From Solea solea (Eukaryota > Chordata > Actinopteri > Pleuronectiformes > Soleidae): DNA of 64,000 bases. Shown piece by piece: positions 58,108 to 64,000 of the stretch (its first letter is position 1; each line of letters starts with the position of its first letter). Under the pieces are notes generated by a model. That model worked only from the letters and a program-made list of their open reading frames with translations. It ran no database searches and had not been told where the DNA came from. The DNA lies in contig NC_081154.1 in assembly GCF_958295425.1 (NCBI RefSeq), positions 14,672,938-14,736,937 on the forward strand, written 5' to 3'. A program made the translations under genes and the position numbers.

Positions 58108-61100
58108 ATGGTAAGTTGCTGTCAGTCAAATTTACTATAAAACTTCAAACATTTTCAGATTTTTGTTAAAGTAAGTTAAATTAAGCTAATAATAATAGTA
58201 CTATAGAGATTTGGATACAGTGGGTGAGGAAATATAATGTATTTTACAGTTTAATTGTGGAACTGAATTGAATAATTCAGTTATTTTGGGCATTACAACT
58301 ATGAAATAAATAATTTCTGAAATGAGGTTTCTGCTTGTTTCTGCTTGTCATGTAGATACACCAGATTCCCTGGATCTACACACCTGTGCGGACGGTCCTG
58401 GCCTTCTGGCAGCAGCTCACCAAAACCCAGGTAAACTAAGCTGAATACATTTTTACACAGAAATGTGTTATTGTGAGCTAAAAAAGAGAGTTTACCTTCC
58501 TGGCTAAAAATGTTATTATAATAATAATGCAGGTCTTCACACATGAACATTACACTTGTGTTAGAATGTATTAATGTGTAATCTCCTAAAGAAAGACACA
58601 TCTTCTCCACATGTAAGAAAAACAAATGGATTCTTCTGTCCGTCCATCCATCTTCTACCGCCACTTTATCCTCCCCACAAGGGTCTGAACTTGATATAAT
58701 TATCCAAAGACCTGAGGGCAGCAGCACATATTGATTTTTAAAAAAAAAAAGCAAATTGAAGACCTTTTTTAACCTCATTTACTTGTCAATTTAATTGAAC
58801 CTAAAGTTTAGTTTGTTTCGCTGTTTGAGTCATATTTTTAGTTTTAATTACAATTTTAGTTCATTTTACTTAATCAATACACCCTTTTTATTTTATAGTA
58901 ATCTATTTACTGTATTGCCATTATTATTTTCCTTTTTAATTATGCTTCAGATTCTTCAGATTTTTGTTCAGTGTTTATCGTCTCATTGCTGATTGTTGAG
59001 ATTTATAATGGCTTTTGCATAATTTGCTTTGTATGTAGATAGGAGTATGTATTTTCTGTTATTGTAAAAAAAAAAAGCGCTGATTAATGACTGATGAATT
59101 AATTAAGCCTCCTGGTATTCTATCTTTGCCACTGTCCATCTCCCTTTCTCTGCTCTCTGTATTCCTATAGGACTGTGTGTGGATAAATGTGCATTTTAAA
59201 ACAAAACTCTCCTTTGTTCAGATCCCAGAGCTGACCAGTTGCTCGGTGCTGATGAGGGAGCGCAGCCGAGTGGAGGAGACCATCTACGCCATGCAGCGGG
59301 CAGGTGCAGGCAGCCTGCAGGTGAGAGCATCGAGTAGAGGGATAGTCATCCCAAAACACAAGGCACTTAACTGTCATCATGATGTCCACATGTACTGTAT
59401 ATAGAGCATCAAAGCTCACTAACTCCATGCCCCTTATGTTAACACAGTGGTGTACACTGTTTCACTAAAGTTACACTGACTAGAAGAGAAAATTGATCAA
59501 TTACTGAAATAATATCTGAGAGTTGTGAGCCTTTATGGATAAGGAGTGTTTAGTAAGAGTCTGACAATGTTACTGAAGCACTAGTGTCCCTGGCGTCGAG
59601 GTGTTGCAGGAAGAGGCAGCAGCCAAATGTGCTGCACATTTGTTTTGATCATGAAGTTGGAATGATTCATGAGTTGAAGACTTTTATTTTCAAATCATTT
59701 TTCCCAGGTAATCTCGGACTTTGACATGACACTGAGCAGATTTGCCCACAATGGGAAGAGAGTGCCCACCACCCACAGTAAGCACATGTGAATACTCTGT
59801 ATCACACTGTTGTGAAACTGTTACAAACAAACCTGTTTTCCTTGCCTCGCAGACATCTTGGATAGCCGGTTGTTGATTGATAAAGACTGCACTAGAAAGG
59901 TAAGTGTGTCATATGTCATCAAGGCATTAATTAGTCTATTTTACACCGATGTTGTTGTTCCCAATGCAGTTGCTTTTCATTTTTGTACAATATCATGGAC
60001 ATTTCACTTCACATGTGGAAACACTGTGTTTTCTACTCTATAATGCTGCATGACACTCCTTTATAGATGAGGGAGCTGCTGAACATCTACTATCCCATAG
60101 AGATTGATGCAGGCCGCAGTGCTGAAGAGAAGCTGCCTCTTATGGTAGAATGGTGAGAATCTGTTTCATTATATGTGCAGTGGTCTTGGAAGGTTTGTGG
60201 AGGCTTTGAAATCTTTTCGTCGTGTGTGTAGAGAAATATCAAACACTTGAAAAATACTCTTTTAAAACTCACAGTTTGCTTAACAAAGTTGATTCCAGGG
60301 CTGGGTCCTTCCAATGTTGAAGTCTTGAAGTGTGTGTTGCTCTCTACAGGTGGACAAAAGTTCATGATCTACTGATTCAGCAGAGGATTAGAAAGGACAT
60401 GCTCGCACGGGCTGTCATGGAATCAGACGCTATGCTCAGGTACAAGCAGCTCTAATGACATTAAACATTTTCTCATTCCACATTATCATTTCAGTTTGAT
60501 GAGCAGTTATGCACAAAACATATCCTTACTGATGGTTTATTTATGTATCATATTATTTTAATCTTATTTCTTGTTTATTTTACTGTATATCTTTTTGTGT
60601 ATGTCTTTAGGGATGGCTACAAAGGGTTTTTCGAACATCTGGCTGAGCACCAGGTTCCTCTGCTGATCCTCTCGGCCGGTGTTGGAGACGTGCTGGAGGA
60701 GGTGATCCGACAGAACAACGTTTTCTATCCCAATGTCCACATCATTTCCAACTACATGGACTTTGACCAGACTGTGAGTAAATTACACCACTCCATCTTC
60801 CCATTGGTTCACTGATTTCATTGCATTTAATGTTAATTAGATCAATGCAGACTGGACTGTAACAATTCTCACGTTTATCAAATTAATGAAAAAGAACACT
60901 TGAGTTACTCAGGAAGTGGAAAAATATTACTTATTACTTGGTATCAAAAGTAATAGGTTACATTACTCATTATATTGCTGTATTACTTTTGTAAAAGCAG
61001 TAGGGCTGCAACAATTATTCCCTTAATCGAGTATTAATCAACTATTTTGATAATTAATCAATTTGAGTGTGTTTTTTTTTTAAATAATTAAAACAACTTT

Positions 61101-62085
61101 TCCGATTTTTCAGCTTTTTAAATGTGAATATTTTCTGGTTTCTCTGCTCCATTTGACAAAGAAATCATTAAAACTGAATTCTGTTTGGTTTGTGGACAAA
61201 ACAAGACATTTGACAACATCATAATATCCAGGTTTGAAAAACTGACATTTTATGGACCAAACAAGTTGATTAATTGAGAAAATAATCGATAGATGGGTCA
61301 ATTATGAAAATAATCATTAGTTGCAGCCCTAAAATGCAGTCAACAAGTGATTAAAAAAAGAACTGTATCCACTGTACTGGTAAAAAAATAATTTAATAAA
61401 TGCAGTCAGACTGTAAAACTGCAAACACTGCAGCCTCAGAGTTAAAAAAAAAAATATCACTCTTTCCCAACTTCAGAGGGAATGGTGAGGTGAGCGATAT
61501 TCACCTGCAATATGCAGATTCACCAGTAGATGTTGCTAAATCCTGCACTCTGTACCTTTAAAAGTGCAATTCTTTCAGATTTAAGACCAAGCAAAGACTC
61601 TTGATGTTGTTACTCCAATAACTTCAGTCTCTATATAACAGTGTGTTTTACTGTTTATTGTTGTTTTGTTGATTAGGGCATCCTGCAAGCCTTTAAAGGC
61701 CAACTCCTCCACACTTTTAACAAGAGAGAAGGCGCTCTGTCACACGCTGTCAACCTCCAGGAGCTGCAGGGTCGACCCAACGTGCTGCTGCTGGGAGACT
61801 CGTTGGGAGACCTAACCATGGCCGACGGGGTGACTGATCCCCAGAACGTCCTGACCATTGGCTTCCTGAATGACCAGGTCAGACCACTGGTGTGTGGTGC
61901 TGGGATTCCTCACATCCGAGTTGAGGATGCCGAGTTTCTCACTGTGATTTTTGTGTGTCTCTCAGGTAGAAGAAAGGAAGGAGTCGTACGTCAACTCCTA
62001 CGACATCGTGCTGGTGAAAGACGAGACTCTGGACGTCCCAAACATCATCCTTAGATACATTACCTCATCATCAAGAGTCAAGTAA
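58108..62085 (+). CDS. nt5c3b: Cytosolic 5'-nucleotidase 3B (7-methylguanosine phosphate-specific type)
   Basis: Coding exons: 58108-58110, 58356-58430, 59222-59320, 59708-59777, 59853-59899, 60067-60152, 60350-60439, 60611-60773, 61677-61877 and 61966-62085 (TAA at the end), giving 317 residues (human ~300). It is a HAD-fold phosphatase. Motif I is DFDMTLS with nucleophile Asp63 and general acid Asp65; motif II is LSAGVGD with Ser178; the FKG lysine is Lys218; motif III is [14 protein letters not shown] with Asp252 and Asp256. The family hydrolyses m7GMP and pyrimidine monophosphates in the cytosol. The 3B rather than 3A call rests on position between klhl11 and fkbp10. The first ~30 residues do not resemble human 3A or 3B, and the only ATG found upstream sits immediately before a GTAAGT donor, so the start is less certain than the rest. 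Confidence 0.92.
58645..58690 (-). mobile_element. LINE/SINE tail fragment
   Basis: A short reversed tail: CCATCCATCTTCTACCGCCA then CTTTATCCTCC, related to the other tail repeats in the window. It lies in nt5c3b intron 2. Confidence 0.55.
61001..61331 (+). mobile_element. MITE-like element, family A copy 4
   Basis: Best preserved copy: opens TAGGGCTGCAACAATTATTC and closes TAATCATTAGTTGCAGCCCTA, with flanking TA compatible with a target-site duplication. It lies in nt5c3b intron 8. Superfamily not determined. Confidence 0.8.
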
Positions 62086-62467
62086 AACACCCACACATAC
62101 ATGCATGCCGGGACTTGTGCACTCCACTGACAGTGTTGATTATTATCACTTACCTTAAACAAGAACTCCAGACTGGGTTTTTTGTGAGTAGAAGTGGTTT
62201 ATTAAGTGAATCAAAGATGAGAATCGACTGTATTTTATTCATTTCACTCACATTTTTCTTGATTCATTTCTAAGGCAAAGTCAACAGGATTTTAGTATTT
62301 TTGACTTATTTCAGCCTTGCAGCCAAACACACTACTGCTGTTATTTGAGGCTACACTTGTTTGTGTTTAACTTTAATATCAGTTTGAATTGTATTTTTTC
62401 ATAAGTACCTGCAGCCGTTAACCGTCTTTATTAAATTATTTTATTTCCTCTCCTCTTCTTAAGATGG

Positions 62468-62473
62468 AATAAA
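62468..62473 (+). promoter_or_regulatory. nt5c3b: Likely poly(A) signal of nt5c3b
   Basis: AATAAA followed by 'CCTTTTGGTTTTAATTTGTT', ~380 bases after the stop. A second AATAAA lies near 62866-62871. Confidence 0.55.
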
Positions 62474-63437
62474 GACCTTTTGGTTTTAATTTGTTATTAT
62501 GATATTAAAAGTAATTACACAGTTAAATGGTGAAAAGTGTCTAAAGTACATTATCTACCAGCGTGTTTCTACTGCTGCGGCTGTACAACAGTGACCAAAC
62601 AGGACCCAGGGAAGTTTGTCTTCTCTTTGTTTTATTCATTTTTAGGTCAAACACTTTTTTTTTTAACTTTGCTGTTTAACTGTACAAAGATGCATAATAT
62701 GATCATGAATGGAAAAAAAGATAAAAACACATGTGTTTATTAATCTGTGTCATGTTCACTTCGGGTGTATTTTGTGTATACTGTATTATACTCTGTGTAC
62801 TTTGCAAGTACTCGATGTTCAGCCACTACACATGCACATGCACTGTCTTTGGTTCTTCTACTGTGATAATAAAGTTCAATACAGAAACACCAGCACAACA
62901 CATGGTACTGCACAGTCCGGCTGTATCTGGTGTGTGTAAGCTTGTTGTACTTTATTATAGGTGTAATATTTAAGCAAAGGAAATGTGAATATGGAAAAGC
63001 TTGTGATGAATGTGCTCTCTTAAGTGTTGGATGTAGTCCATGTTTAAAAAAAAAAAAAAAATGTATTTAAACAATGTTCTCCAGGTAAAACAGATGCGAT
63101 CCACTGAAATCCTTTTTGTTTTTCTAATAACCCATGATTTTAGTCGCTACATTTGATTTCACTGATCCAAGTTTCACAGAATCATGAATAATATACCAAT
63201 AAGTGACACAGATATTACCTTTGTTTGTTTTGCACTGTGAGGTGTTTTTGTTTGTTTTATCTTCTCTGTCAAAACCTGGCATCTACATTACCCACAATGC
63301 AACTCCAACTGCTGACAGTTAAGTCAGAGTGTTATAGGTGTATTTCCCCTTTCAGTGTGACATTGACACGTTTTTTAACTGTGTGACGCAAAGGCAGCTT
63401 TATCTTTTGTCATCGCTGCATATTTTCGACCTCTTTT

Positions 63438-63443
63438 TTTATT
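63438..63443 (-). promoter_or_regulatory. fkbp10: Candidate poly(A) signal of fkbp10
   Basis: AATAAA on the minus strand, ~315 bases downstream of the fkbp10 stop at 63757. It leaves about 1 kb between the nt5c3b and fkbp10 transcript ends. Confidence 0.4.
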
Positions 63444-63756
63444 TTCTGTCGTGATGCATGTTGTGGGAAAAATTGGAACCATGTTCGTTTTCTGACATTT
63501 TAATGACTTCAGGGACAAATAAAAAGGTGCTCCGTCGATTGTCTGAAAAACAACTGTCCAACTCAAACACTCACACAACACAAAAGCTACGCAAGAAGAT
63601 TCTCCACACTATTTTCTTGTCATATCAAAACATGTGCAATATTAAAACATTGACGCCTTGAAGGAAAAGTCTCTCGTTGCTTGTTTTTTTTTTTTTAAGG
63701 TGTTGGGGTTCATCCCTGAGAGAGAGCGAGAGCGTGTAAAAGCCTCAGTCACCTCA

Positions 63757-63951
63757 TCACAACTCCTCGTGCCTCATCTCTTCCCGTTCCTTGTCCTCTT
63801 CTACCTTTAGTTTGAGCTCGTCCGCCGTTATCAAGCCGTCTTTGTTCCGGTCCTGGTTTTCGAACATGTCGACGACAACCTGCTCCATCGTCAGGTCGGG
63901 CTTGATGCGACCTTTGCCCTCTGCCACCTGCCGCTTGATGAACTCTTCGAA
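63757..63951 (-). CDS. fkbp10: FKBP10 (FKBP65), last coding exon only
   Basis: On the minus strand an acceptor (ending GTGCAG, its AG at 63953-63952) precedes an exon that starts [15 protein letters not shown] and ends MRHEEL plus stop at 63757. The loop [12 protein letters not shown] fits a calcium-binding EF-hand, and HEEL is the ER-retention tail of FKBP65. FKBP10 is an ER peptidyl-prolyl isomerase and collagen chaperone with four FKBP domains before this region; those exons lie beyond the window edge. The ATG at 63981 belongs to the intron reading and is not a start. The gene converges with nt5c3b. Confidence 0.92.
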   Translation of the reverse strand, partial: FEEFIKRQVAEGKGRIKPDLTMEQVVVDMFENQDRNKDGLITADELKLKVEEDKEREEMRHEEL

Positions 63952-64000
63952 CTGCACAAGGTCAAAGAGGTCAATTGTCATTTTTTTGCTAACAACTGTT

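Larger units (their letters stand above)
62086..63756. other. Convergent 3' region between nt5c3b and fkbp10
   Basis: Tail-to-tail spacer with poly(A) signals for both strands and a poly(A) tract near 63044-63060. No gene recognised. Confidence 0.7.

Noticed and set aside
59161..59221. Earlier acceptor (CTATAG, 59170) for nt5c3b exon 3
   Set aside because: It would insert non-homologous residues; the AG at 59220-59221 gives the compact in-frame product.

Overview
The window is teleost nuclear DNA. The genes are intron-containing, with GT-AG junctions whose phases join into vertebrate proteins. The introns hold fish-type interspersed repeats (hAT-like and other inverted-repeat elements, Tc1/mariner remnants, LINE tails), CA microsatellites and short AT-rich tracts. 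Five complete genes plus the end of a sixth in 64 kb suggest a fairly compact, perhaps percomorph, genome; that last point is inference.

Layout, left to right. Bases 1-16193 (+) are the 3' part of znf385c, a three-finger Jaz-type zinc-finger gene whose first exon lies upstream of the window. Bases 18725-27907 (+) are dnajc7 (TPR2), a TPR/J-domain co-chaperone in 14 coding exons. Bases ~29950-47539 (+) are acly, ATP-citrate lyase, with a probable non-coding first exon and 27 coding exons encoding 1092 residues. Bases 51418-55123 (+) are klhl11, a BTB-BACK-Kelch adaptor in two coding exons. Bases 58108-62085 (+) are nt5c3b, a cytosolic 5'-nucleotidase with a start codon alone on its own coding exon. 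Bases 63951-63757 (-) are the last exon of fkbp10, with an EF-hand and the ER-retention tail HEEL.

The genes do not form one pathway. They form a conserved vertebrate synteny block matching human 17q21.2 (FKBP10, NT5C3B, KLHL11, ACLY, DNAJC7, ZNF385C) in the same order and relative orientation. The human neighbours KLHL10, TTC25, CNP and NKIRAS2 are not seen in the corresponding gaps.

I found no undescribed multi-gene system. The observations most worth checking are: a second copy of an acly exon start, identical over 42 coding bases, 3.4 kb past the acly stop; a perfect 25-bp inverted repeat in a znf385c intron; an 18-bp coding minisatellite in znf385c; an inverted pair of MITEs in acly intron 1; and the ATG-only coding exon of nt5c3b. 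No tRNA, rRNA or CRISPR array was recognised.
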